Shown here one piece after another: positions 54,120-64,000 of a stretch of 64,000 bases of DNA. The position numbers and the translations under genes are program-made. How positions within the stretch are numbered: position 1 is the first letter of the stretch; every line of letters starts with the position of its first letter. Where the stretch lies: assembly GCA_964036045.1 (NCBI GenBank), contig OZ038385.1, positions 58,933,919-58,997,918 on the forward strand, written 5' to 3'. The notes beneath the pieces were generated by a model. The model did not search any database. It was not told the DNA's origin and saw nothing but the letters and a program-made list of their open reading frames with translations. Source of the stretch: Eutreptiella sp. 'Long Island Sound 2002' (lineage: Eukaryota > Euglenozoa > Euglenophyceae > Eutreptiales > Eutreptiaceae).

Positions 54120-55600
54120 TCGACGCCCTGGTTTCTCCCCTGATGCATTGGAGCGCTCGTTAGGTCGACGGATCGTCCCTCACTTGCTTGCTCTCTTCCA
54201 TCTTCCCGTGACCTGCCATCAGAGTGGCCATATACCCCCCCCTGCTGAATCCAGGGGAGGATGACCCCTCTCTTCCACTTCTATTTGTCACTCCCCCCCT
54301 GTTGAATCCTTGGGAAACCAGATAGGGCGACTGACCTTCACATTTCTGAGCTCTTAGGGCCTGGAAGCCCATACGACGTTGCGCAACGGATGCCGCTGTC
54401 ATCGGCATTGCGATTTTTTTGGTGTGTGGTCTGGTCCCATGGCACTTGCGGCATCCAGACCAGTCTACGTGTGTCTGCAGACTATATATGGCCTGAACTC
54501 AGGCGTTTTCCTGTCCACCCTCCTGCATATGCCTTATCCTAACCAGGGCGTGGTTTGGCGCTCTGTCCAGAGTGTGTTTACACGCCTATTACCCCGCTTG
54601 TTGCTTGTCTTTCTGTTCCCCAGGATATGTGCATCTGTATGTTGGTAGTGTCAGCCCATCAGCGCCTATGGACTGTTTTTCCCCCCCCGAGGGGATGCGC
54701 ATCGAATACGCAGGCGCCTTGAGTCGCCGTCTACATGCTCTTACCAAGGTCCAGCCTGGACCAGTACCTAAGTACAGATTCTTCTGTTTGAGTGCCCGTG
54801 ATACCGTGTGCCCTAGTGGCTGTGATGTGCTGAGATCCTGATGGCGCCAGGCGGGAAGCCCAGTTGCCTGACTACACTCCCAGCGGTCCGCCACTGTCAG
54901 TCCCAGTGTGAGCCTACCGACTCGCAGACGCACTTGCAGTCGGGTGGCGACCTCCGGTGTCCTGACCTCGGTCAGTCTGCCTGGGAAACTGGTGGTTTGA
55001 GGAGTCGACGCCTCCGCCCATACTGCATGGGGACTCCCCCATGCATGGCCTTCGTGGTAATGGGGCGAGGGAAAAGACGGCCGTGATGCCCGATCCCTTA
55101 AGGAGGAGCTCGTTCGGCTGTACCACTCTGGACTCGCGTCGTGGATATGGACATGGTGCGCCCAAGGAAGGACCCGTGGGGACTCTCCCCCAGACTGCGG
55201 CCTTGGGAAGCCTGGCGTAGCCTAATGGATCTTTTTGGTCGCTTTCGACCTGTGGGACCACCTCGGTCGTCGCGTGACGCCTATGTTGGCCGTGTATGCC
55301 ACTGCCACTGTGGTAGTGACCGTCGCAGCCGGCACCCGGTGCGCCTGGTATGGGTTAACGGGTCCTTTCGATGCCGAACAATCGCCGCCAGGACCCGGGA
55401 CTTGATACTTGATACTATACTTGCAGTTACTAACAGCTACAGCACCGTACCTGTCTTACTGTGGGATTTGGGCAGCCTAACCTGCAAATCAGCCTGAAGT
55501 GAGGATGTGACACCCCCCCTTCAGGGGATGGTCCTGGGTACCCGCTGCCATGCTTGGGTGTTATCGAGCCCCCCCCAGGGTTTGCTCTAAGGAGGGGGGG
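54120..55600 (+). other. E2 3' non-coding region and polypurine tract
   Basis: 1.48 kb with no ORF of recognisable family. It ends in AAGGAGGGGGGG (about 55589-55600), a polypurine tract touching the right LTR. CCCCCC..GGGG hairpins occur at 55510-55590. Confidence 0.65.
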
Positions 55601-57685
55601 TGAAGCGGTACCCAGAACCTATGGCCCATGGCCCGGAGGCCTGTGAGCTGTCACACCCGTGCGGAAGCCGTTGATACCGGCTGTCAGCGGGATATCCCTG
55701 TTCACTAACCCGCGAAATCTGGAATCCGATTTCTAACCAATAAATCGATTTAGAATTACCATAACTTTATTGTCTTAGGCGATTTTCAGTCGGAAATCGG
55801 TGAAATACCCGATTTCTACCGCGATTTCTAATTGTCGTGAAATCGCCGGGAAATCGCCGCCTGATGTCGCCTGTTCCGTGGACTGCATTAGATAATTCTG
55901 TAAAGCGATTTTTCTTGAAGTTAAGACTGAAACAGTCTTCAAGTGATCCGCAATTTTTTCCTTGATATAACGGATCGCGTCCCAGATTTTTCCCAGAAAA
56001 TCTGGGCAGCCGAAGGCGCTTTGAACCCCCAAGTGGAATAACAAGGGTTACAAGCGTTCAAGCGCCCAAGGTCGTGAAATCGCCGGGAAATCGCCGCCTG
56101 ATGTCGCCTGTTCCGTGGACTGCATTAGATAATTCTGTAAAGCGATTTTTCTTGAAGTTAAGACTGAAACAGTCTTCGAGTGATCCGCAATTTTTTCCAT
56201 GATATAACGGATCGCGTCCCAGATTTTTCCCAGAAAATCTGGGCAGCCGAAGGCGCTTTGAACCCCCAAGTGAAATAACAAGGGTTACAAGCGTTCAAGC
56301 GCCCAAGGACGAACTAACGTGCCTCATAGGCACTGTGTATGAGGTTTTGCCCCCCATAGTCATAGGATGAGGCCAAGGGATCCCAACTCCATAGGCACAA
56401 AGGGTTATTTATTTTGAGTGTTCTCCAAGAAGTGCGCTTTTTCACGTACTTGGCGTCCAAGTACGTGTAGAAGTATGTTGAGTTGGCGTTTTCTCCCTCT
56501 TTGCTTGCCTCCACATCCGGGGCATATCACTTGTCTTCCCCGGATAGTGCATATATGATCTCCATATGTATATTGGCAATATATTTTGCGTGCATGCTAA
56601 AATTCGGCTTTCCGAAAGGAGGTCGATTTTCGACCAAAGCACTTGCATGCGTGTTGAGGGACCAGAGTTACATTAGAATATAGGCATACTTTGATTCTAG
56701 GCCACTAGGTTGGGTGTAGAAGGCGTGGGTAGGGTTGTATGCCATATTTGGTGTCATATCGCGTGCCCATTTGGCGGGTGCACCATTCCGAGACTAACCC
56801 GCCAATGGACCCCATATCGCACGAGGCCCTTCATTGTACTCCCAACCAACACTCGCAAGCCTGACCTTCGTGAAGGGACACTTGTGGAGCGCTCCCGAAG
56901 CGATGCGTTGCGAGCAAGGTGTGTTCTTTGCAATATTCCATATTTCCATGTGCCCACTTGGGAGGCAGCGCACGCGACCTTCCAAAGCGCCCCAAGTGGA
57001 GCACATATGTAGAATCGAAGGTCATTGGTATCAAGTCATTGTGTTTAGAAGGATTGGTCGATTACTCAATCCAAGCCGAAGATATTATAATATATTTGTG
57101 CACTTTTCAAGGCACTTTTGCGTGTCTTTTTGCCAATTTTGCTGTTTTTTTCCCGTCATGATGTTCAGTGGCGACCGTGTATCTCAACGTTGCGCTCCAT
57201 TGACATCATGACCCAAGTATGTTATGGGGGTACATACTTCGGTGCCCAACATATCTTAGACCCGGCGAGTAACTCCTCTTGGGCTTGGCATACCATGGCC
57301 GCCATGTTGGCGATTTGGGACTATCCAAAATCATGGGCTCACTTGGCGACCCTGCCATTCCCAAAACCGGTGGGGTTGGACGACGCCCAAAAGATATGTT
57401 GCGCGCATATGACTTGATACCAATCCTATGGCACACTCCGGTCCAAGTCGGGCATGTGCCTCATTTGCCCCAACCATGAGTGTGCGCATTTTCGGCCATT
57501 TTGAGCAATTTTCCATATTTTCTGCCCGCCGTGCACCATGTTCAGCCCCCTCGTGCACGACGGACGCATGGACCAATGGACCATATATGACATGGGTGAT
57601 ATGTATATTGGTCCCCATGGCTCGCACACCACGTGGGTGAGGCGGAGCAACCTTCGTCAAGGTGCTAGCCGAAAGTGAGTGTGGA
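55601..57685 (+). repeat. Right LTR of E2, with internal tandem duplication
   Basis: Matches the left LTR from TGAAGCGG to GTGTGGAC. It is 2,085 bp against 1,848 bp, and the 237-bp excess is fully explained by the duplication below. Confidence 0.88.
55834..56307 (+). repeat. 237-bp tandem duplication in the right LTR of E2
   Basis: Two copies (55834-56070 and 56071-56307), each starting GTCGTGAAATCGCC and ending AGCGCCCAAG; the left LTR has one. The copies differ by only a few bases, so the duplication arose about when or after the element inserted. Confidence 0.88.
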
Positions 57686-58899
57686 CAATTTTGCCATTTT
57701 GGCATTTGTGGACCGAATTGGGATTGTCACCACGCCGAGTGGCATGGAGATCTTTGAGAGCCAAAGGCATGGGAGTCTCCGTTGGACTCGCGGTCGATCG
57801 CGTATGGAATGGCGGATCCGATCTCCGAGCCGGCGTGGAGATATACTATTGGGAGCACCCCCGGTTTTTGGCTCATTTTGAGCAGCCAAAATGACCCCCT
57901 TTTGGGACCCCAATTTCACCCCCCCCCGTGTGGTCAATTGGCGGCCCAATATCTCTATGCCCATAGAGAGCCCGGACCTAATTTTGAGTTGTGCACTCAG
58001 ATATGGGTCCTAGGTCCTGCCTCCTATTCTGTGAGCCATTGGCCTTCCCCTGGCCGGGCGAGCCACGCCTGGGAATGACGCCAATTTTGGTGATTTTGGC
58101 ATCATGACCCCACTCGACGAACCCGTGGGGCCCTGATGCCGGTACCTCAGAGGGAACCAGGTTGGGTGAGGGCTCCAGGGAGTTCGTACTGGAAGGGCAT
58201 AGGGTCAGTTGCCTCGTCCCTACCTCTGGCGGGTCCGGACAAGGGGTCAATTTTGGAGATTTTTGAGCTTATATCAGTTTGGGCTGAAACAGCCCATTTT
58301 CAGCTATCAACTCCTAGGGGATATTGGCGGGGCCATATCTCTGGCTCAGAGGGGAGTTGGGACCTGCCGTTAAGGGAGCATAGGGAGCCACTGTTGGTTG
58401 GCCTTGGAGCCCCTTGGTTCCCAGGAACTCGCCTGTGGCTGGGCGGGACACCCCCCTATTGGCAGGGTTTCAGGGTCCGGACTGACCAGGGCATGGGTTG
58501 TGTTTGAGCCCCCGCCCCCACCTGCCACTGAGAGGGTCGGACCTGGGATTGGGATATTAGTTGGGACTGAGTGTCTATTGTCCTGTGATGCCCTTACCCC
58601 AGTCCAGTCTTAACCCCATGTGTACATATCCTGATGTGTTGCTGTACATACCTTTGTTCCATTGTTGCAGAGTGGCAAGGATCCTGAAACGCTTTGTCAC
58701 ATGACACGAGCGTATTGATGCCCCTGTGAGCGCAGTGCGTTGCCTGCCTGCTTGCTTGTGCGTGTCACCGCAGCGTCCCGTGGCCAGGCCCCCCACGGGA
58801 ACGCGTCAGTTTGGCCGGGTCACCTGCATGGCACGGGCTGCCTCAGTGCCCGGGCTATGGACACTGGGTTTCCTACTGTTGTGTGGCGCTTGTGTTTGG
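57686..58899. other. No gene recognised
   Basis: Right flank of E2. Frames are short and without motifs. An acceptor-like TTCCATTGTTGCAG ends near 58671, but no coding exon follows that I recognise; the minisatellite begins around 58900. Confidence 0.4.
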
Positions 58900-60600
58900 G
58901 TCGGGGTTGTGCTTTGGCTCGGGTTTCGGCCGCGCCCCGCCACTCCTGGCTGGGGTGTTGGGCTGTGTGTGTGCTTGTGTGCGTGCTCCGCTTGTACCCC
59001 ACCACTCTTGGCTGGGGCGTGCGGCGTGCGTGTGTGTGCTTGGGCTCGGGTTTCGGCCACGCCCCGCCACTCCTGGCTGGGGTGTTGGGGAGTATGTGTG
59101 TTTGTGTACGCGCTCCACTGGTACCCCGCCACTCCTGGCTGGGGTGTGCGGTGTGGTTGGGTGTCCCTGGGCCCTGGCTTCGGCTGTGCCCCGCCACTCC
59201 TGGCTGGGGTGTCGGGGTGTGTGTCTGCTTGTATGCGCGCTCCACTTGTAGCCCGCCAGTCCTGGCTGGGGTGTGCGGTGTGGGGGTGTGTGCTTGGGCT
59301 CGGGTTTCGGCTGCGCCCCGCCACTCCTCGCTGGGGTGCTGGGGTGTGTGTGTGCTTGTTTGCGTGCTCCGCTTGTACCCCGCTTCTTCTGGCTGGCGTG
59401 TGCGGCGTGCATGTGTGTGCTTGGGCTCGGGTTTCGGCTGCGCCCCGCCACTCCTAGCTGGGGTGTTGGGGGGTGTGTGTGTTGGTGTGCGCGCTCCGCT
59501 TGTACCCTGCCACTCTTGGCTGGGTTGTGCGGTGTGGGTGTGTGTGCCTGGGCTCGGGCTCCGACTGGCCACGCCTCTCCTGGCTGGGGTGTTGGGGTGT
59601 GCGTGTTTGTGTATTTGTTCCGCTTGTACCCCGCAACCCGGCGGGGGTGTGCGGTGTGGTTGTGTGTGCTTGGGCTCGAATCTGGGCTGCGCCCCGCCAC
59701 TCCTGGCTGGGGTGTTGGGGTGTGTGTGTGTTCGTGTGCGCGCTCCGCTTGTACCCTGCCACTCCTGGCTGGGGTGTGCGGTGTGGGTGTGTGTGTTTGG
59801 GCTCGGGGTCCGGCTGCGCCCCGCCACTGCTGGCTGGGGTGTTGGGGTGTGCTTGTTTGTGTGCGCGCTCAGCTTGTACCCCGCAACTCCTGGCGGGGGT
59901 GCGCGGTGTGGTTGTGTGTGCTTGGGCTTTGGTTCCGGCTGCGCCCTGCCACTCCTGGCTGGGCTGTTGGGGTGTGTGTGTGTGTTGGTGTGCGCGCTCC
60001 GCTTGTACCCCGCCACTTCTGGCTGGGGTGCGCGGTGTGGGTGGGTGTGCTTGGGCTCTGACTCCCGTTGCGCCCCGCCACTCGTGGCTGGGGTGTTGGG
60101 GTGTGCGTGTGCGTGCTCCGCTTGTACCCTGCCACTCCTGGCTGGGGTGTGCGGTGTGGTTCTGTGTGCTTGGGCTCAGGTTTCGGCTGCGCCCCGCCAC
60201 TCCTAGCTGGGGTGTTGGGGTTTGTGTGTTTGTGTGTGCGCTCCGCTTGTACCCCGCCACGCCTGGCTGGGGTGTGCGGTCTGGGTGTGTGTGCTCGGGC
60301 TCGGTTTTCGGCTGCGCCCCGCCACTCCTGGCTGGGGTGTTGGTGTGTGCGCGTGTTTGTGGCCGGGCTCCGCTTATACCCCACTACTCCTGGCTGGGGT
60401 GCGCGGTGTTGGTGGGTGTGCTTGGGCCCTGGCTTCGGCTGCGCCCCGCAACTCCTGGCTGGGGTGTTGGGGTGTGCGTGTGCGCGCTCCTCATGTACCC
60501 CGCCAGTCCTGGCTGGGGTCTGCTGTGTGGGTGTGTGTGCTTGAGCTCGGGTTTCGGCTGCGCCCCGCCACTCCTGGCTGGGGCGTTGGGGTCTGTGTCC
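58900..60600 (+). repeat. ~125-bp minisatellite built from two ~63-bp half units
   Basis: The block CGCCCCGCCACTCCTGGCTG recurs every 124-127 bases (58933, 59060, 59187, 59313, 59440 and so on), with a half-unit relative CTTGTACCCCGCCACTCC in between. About 13-14 full units are present. Units carry GTGTGTG tracts of variable length. Long open frames on both strands arise from absence of stops in the unit and are not genes. The array resumes at 63894 after an LTR element. Confidence 0.92.
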
Positions 60601-60894
60601 TGTGACGGGTGATGCCCAGCCTTGGGTTACCCGCAGCTGCAGGCAGACTTAGGCTTAGGTCGCGATTGCGCGCGGTGCTGAAATTCAGGATTTCTGAAAT
60701 GATGATTTTAGTATTGAGTCAGAAGCTCTGTGATTGTTTTATTGTGAATTTTTGCATTGTGCATTCAGGGTTCTCTGTATGGACTGATCATGAAGGATTT
60801 CGACAATTTCAAAGAGTGATCGACCGAGTTGGTATTGTGCTTTGCAAATCGCTCGCCGTAAAAGAGATCAGTCCAGTACCCCATAGGGTATACA
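60601..60894 (+). repeat. 5' LTR of the coding-poor element
   Basis: 294 bp, about ten substitutions from the right copy by eye; adjoins AAATTGTCG and then ATGGCGGATCTGCC. Confidence 0.85.
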
Positions 60895-60912
60895 AAATTG
60901 TCGAACTTCAAG

Positions 60913-61299
60913 ATGGCGGATCTGCCGGGACACAGTGGTTTCATGGTTCCTGACTTGACAGTGCTAAATATCCGCCGTCTGCAAAAACTGAGTTCAAATA
61001 GTCAGAGTGTGAAGCCTCTGGTACAACAAGAACTCCAGCGTCGCGAATGTGAGACGTTACGGCGATTGAATGAAAATCAATTACGAAATATACGTTGTAT
61101 TGAAACGCTGCGGGCACGTTTAGCTGGTGAGGAATTGCGCAAAAGAGAAATGTGGGTGGATTCACCTTTGGAAGACGAGGTTGCCGTGGTGGAGTCACTG
61201 GTGGCGGCCAGTTTGTGCGCTGTTGCGCTCTCCCTGTCCCCTTGGCGGCCTCCGCGTTGGAGCAGGGGTCGGCGGCGCAAAACTCAAGAGGCTTGTTGA
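60913..61299 (+). CDS. Short ORF after the LTR, helix-rich unknown protein
   Basis: Starting at ATG 60913, 19 bases after the LTR: MADLPGHSGFMVPDLTVLN, then a Leu/Arg/Glu-rich helical stretch (QKLSSNSQSVKPLVQQEL, RRLNENQLRNIRCIETLRAR, LAGEELRKREMWVDSP), 128 residues in all. The last ~45 residues are less convincing. Position and composition fit a small Gag-like or coiled-coil remnant; no domain is recognised. Confidence 0.4.
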   Translation: MADLPGHSGFMVPDLTVLNIRRLQKLSSNSQSVKPLVQQELQRRECETLRRLNENQLRNIRCIETLRARLAGEELRKREMWVDSPLEDEVAVVESLVAASLCAVALSLSPWRPPRWSRGRRRKTQEAC

Positions 61300-63599
61300 A
61301 GCTGTTCTCCTGGCCACGCCCCTTTTGTAATGATGCTGTGCTCTTACTAAAGGAATGAATTTCGCAAAGCTGTCCCTGGACCTGTGTTCGCTGAAGCGCG
61401 CGTTGGAGTGCTGGCGTCCAGCAGAGTGAGAGTTCGGCTGACAAGTTCGAGTAAGAAGACCAATCACGTTGAATAAGAGCACCCTGACGAGTTACGCTGA
61501 AGAGAGCGCACGCCTGCGGCCACGAGTGAAGGAGATGAGCGCTGCACCAGAGGCAGCGCAACGAAGGAGCTCAGCATGTCAAGCACCAGGACAGTCGAGT
61601 AGACTAAAGGTTTTCAGTGTGTGTTGCGTGTGTTCATGCGCGCTTGCACAGTGGAGAGCCACAGCAGTGGCAGTCTCCCGCTGTATAGCCTGGATTCAGA
61701 CTCAGCTACCTCAGTACGTGTCAGATTTGATGCCATAGTCATTTGTGGAACCATCGCAGCACCGGACAGTTCAGAACCTTGACTCTGAGAGTACCTAAGG
61801 TGACGCGCGCCTCCCCTGAGCCTTGCGCTTAGGCAGGAAGGCTACGCGCGTCCGTCTAGGCCTGAGTTTTTTGTTTCGCCAGGTTTTGTTTTTTTTTTGG
61901 AGTTAGATTTAAGCTCAATTGAGCTAGATGGGAAAAATGGGTTTGACACCCAGCGCCTTTGGCGCTCAAAAAGCACTGTTTTTGTGCTCAGTGGCTCACA
62001 CTGATGTGCAGCTTTGCTCCAGTTTTTTGAATCTGAGGCTTCAGGCCCAGCTGTACGCTGGCCTGATTTTGAGCATTTTGCTCGTGAGATGTCAACCCAA
62101 TTTTGGCTTATTTTGCTGACAAGGGGAATTTTTTTCAAAAGACTTCTGGAATTTTTCAGAGTCACAGTGTGGCTCTTTTTACCTCTTTGCTCCTGTTTGA
62201 GAGCTAGAGCATGCCTGTGCATCTGCCGGTGCTCTACTCCCATATCTATTCTATGGGTAAACTTATTATATTTTTTTGTACCCTCCCCACTCGCTGTCCC
62301 AGTTTGGGACTATTACACTCTGCCACGGCAGAGTTGTATACATTAAAGAGCCACTGCCACTGCAGTGACTCTTGGCCCCTACCTCTGGGGGCGATAGTGC
62401 CCCAGGGGCCATATACAGTCTAGGCCAGACTGTATGGGAAAATTCTGCTTTGTCATTTTTTTACAAGAGAATTTTTGGGGGTGCATGTTTTGCCTGAGGG
62501 CAGCACACCCACAGTGGGAGGGGGGCGAGGCCTCAGCACCATATGTGCTGCAGGCCCGTGTACTGTCTGTTTACTTGCAATTCTTCCTGGGGACGTTCAG
62601 GAATCTTTTTACTAATGTATGCACGTGTGCACACTTGCGCATGTGTTTGTTGCATGGTATGCATGCAGGTTCGTTTGCCCTGACCTACTGATTTTCTTAC
62701 ACTTCTCCTTAGCGTCCCTGTTTCCAGGTCAGTGAGATACGATGGGGATCAATTTTCAGTCGGATGTCGACATATCGAAAATACTTTTGGATGAGCCCAG
62801 CCAATTCAGGTCTGTTTTATTCTGTCAATCTGCACCAGCCCCTCCCCTCGGTTGCATGTCAGCGCTCCCTTTTCTTCTGCCTCCCTCTGCCACTGCAGTG
62901 CGACGTGATGGAAGCACCGACTATGAAGGGTTTTCAACAATGCTCGGAAGTAATCTAATTAGAAGATGAAGGGCCTGCAGCTTTGTACATTATTTAAGGG
63001 TTCATTTGAACTCTGGATGCAGTGAACTCCAATCAGCAGTCACTGAATTTTCAGCTGCATGTGTGCCTGCTTGTTTGTATTTTTCCAACAGTTCTGAGCA
63101 GGGTTTTTTTGGTGCAGGAAGTTTTTTTGAACCAGACAGATGGCATGGGCAATAAGTAGAATCAAGTAGAACTGTTTTGGATTTCAGTTTTTGGAAAGCT
63201 GCCCCCCTGAGTTTTAGGCTGGGAGTTTTGAGCAGGATTTTGCTTAGGTGAATTTCTGTTTCAAAACTTTTAGTGCTTTCTCAGGAATTTTTTCCCATAG
63301 TCAGCTGGGTTTTTAGGTGGCAGTGACCCCTCCACTGAGGATAGTGTGTACGATACCCGAAAAAAAAAAAATAGAGGGACCTTAGTTCAGGATTTCAGGT
63401 CTTGGGGTTAGGGATTGTATACTATCTCAGTCAATTCAAGTGCATCTCAGTCTGTTTCTGGTTTTTCAGCTCAGTTTTGCAATTCTGTCGCGATTGATAA
63501 TCAATTTTGAAAAAATTTTGCATGTGGCTGTGCATGCCCCTGGGTATGTGTCAGCCCTTGCGTGTGGCCCAGTGGCCGCCGCAAGGGCTTGGCGAGGGG
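61300..63599 (+). other. Interior of the coding-poor LTR element, nothing recognised
   Basis: Mixed-composition sequence with T-rich tracts and no frame resembling a retroelement or host protein. Confidence 0.5.
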
Positions 63600-63893
63600 T
63601 GTGACGGGTTATGCCCAGCCTTGGGTTACCCGCAGCCGCAGGCAGATTTAGGCTTAGGTCACGATCGCGCGCGGTGCTGAAATTCAGGATTTCTGAAATG
63701 ATGATTTTAGTATTGAGTCCGAAGCTCTGTGATTGGTTTATTGTGAATTATTGCATTGTGCATTCAGGATTCTCTGTATGGACTGATCATGAAGGATTTC
63801 GACAATTTCAAAGAGTGATCGACCGAGTTGGTATTGTGCTTTGCAAATCGCTCGCCGTAAAAGAGATCAGTCCAGTACCCCATAGGGTATACA
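63600..63893 (+). repeat. 3' LTR of the coding-poor element
   Basis: Same length as the 5' LTR; followed by TGTGC and the resumed minisatellite. Confidence 0.85.
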
Positions 63894-64000
63894 TGTGCGT
63901 TTGTGTGCGCGCTGCTCTTGTATCCCGCCACTCCTGGCTGGGGTGTGCTGTGTGGGTGTGTGTGCTTGGCTTCGGGTTTCGGCTGCGCCCCGCCACTCCT
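63894..64000 (+). repeat. Continuation of the ~125-bp minisatellite
   Basis: Contains CCCGCCACTCCTGGCTGGGG and GGGTTTCGGCTGCGCCCCGC in the same order as the left array and runs off the window end. Confidence 0.9.

Larger units (their letters stand above)
31264..57685 (+). mobile_element. E2: outer Ty3/gypsy chromodomain LTR retrotransposon (interrupted by E1)
   Basis: LTRs at 31264-33111 and 55601-57685 enclose a gag-like frame, protease, RT, RNase H, integrase and chromodomain, the Ty3/gypsy chromovirus order. Removing E1 plus one AGAAG copy leaves an element of about 15 kb. The LTRs differ by roughly 35-40 substitutions over ~1.85 kb (hand count, about 2%). A G-rich polypurine tract precedes the right LTR. 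The left LTR ends next to TGGACCGGAACTCC, a candidate primer site. I found no convincing target-site duplication at the outer ends. In-frame stops and E1 make this copy non-autonomous. Confidence 0.9.
60601..63893 (+). mobile_element. Coding-poor LTR element inserted in the minisatellite
   Basis: 294-bp direct repeats at 60601-60894 and 63600-63893, both TGTGACGGGT..GGGTATACA, give textbook TG..CA termini. Flanking pentamers TGTCC and TGTGC are an imperfect target duplication. The 2.7-kb interior has no protease, RT or integrase. GGCGAGGGG before the right LTR may be a weak polypurine tract, supporting plus orientation. It probably moves, or moved, with enzymes from another element. Confidence 0.8.

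Noticed and set aside
58740-60612. Long overlapping ORFs (up to 488 codons) on both strands
   Set aside because: They are translations of the ~125-bp minisatellite, open in several frames at once because the unit lacks stops; unit length varies and shifts frame.

Overview
This is repeat-dominated nuclear DNA of a eukaryote. Evidence: spliceosomal splice signals around exon-like reading frames, several classes of retrotransposon, many short satellites and very sparse host coding sequence. Chromodomain Ty3/gypsy elements, a hammerhead-bearing Penelope-like element, a tRNA-iMet-primed LTR element and two pieces of universal-stress-protein genes fit a large-genome alga or other protist. I cannot name the species. 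All long intact frames are free of TAA/TAG/TGA, so the standard code applies.

Layout, left half. 1-2230 is non-coding with long G runs. 2231-2995 holds two satellites. A Penelope-like element (PLE, minus strand, 4072-7898) carries ORF1, a frameshifted reverse transcriptase, two direct pseudo-LTRs of about 380 bp and a hammerhead ribozyme motif in each. It lies between two near-identical copies of a ~1.15 kb segment (2881-4071 and 7916-9052). 9-31 kb is mostly anonymous: fold-back repeats, a 41-bp tandem repeat, a 12-bp motif array that switches strand, a ~0.8 kb terminal-inverted-repeat element with a broken ORF, decayed C48 (Ulp1)-like peptidase fragments, USP exons, one orphan exon, and a coding-poor LTR element (28038-30826, minus).

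Right half. Two nested plus-strand Ty3/gypsy chromodomain elements fill 31264-57685. The outer element E2 has LTRs of 1.85 and 2.09 kb, the second longer by a 237-bp tandem duplication. Its gag-like frame is split by the inner element E1 (33794-45230), which has 817-bp LTRs that look identical and a 5-bp target duplication AGAAG. E1 has gag (34709-37210) and pol (to 42139) in one frame, separated only by UGA-CGG followed by a 10-bp stem-loop, which suggests stop-codon readthrough. E2 has its whole gag-protease region in one frame, broken by four stops, then a +1 step into pol at CCU-UGA. Both elements carry a Dam-methyltransferase-like domain between protease and reverse transcriptase.

The end of the window (58900-64000) is a ~125-bp-unit minisatellite into which a 3.3-kb coding-poor LTR element (60601-63893) has inserted. 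Divergence and nesting order the events: E2 first (LTRs about 2% apart by hand count), then E1 (LTRs identical by eye). All domain calls come from reading the sequence; no search was run.
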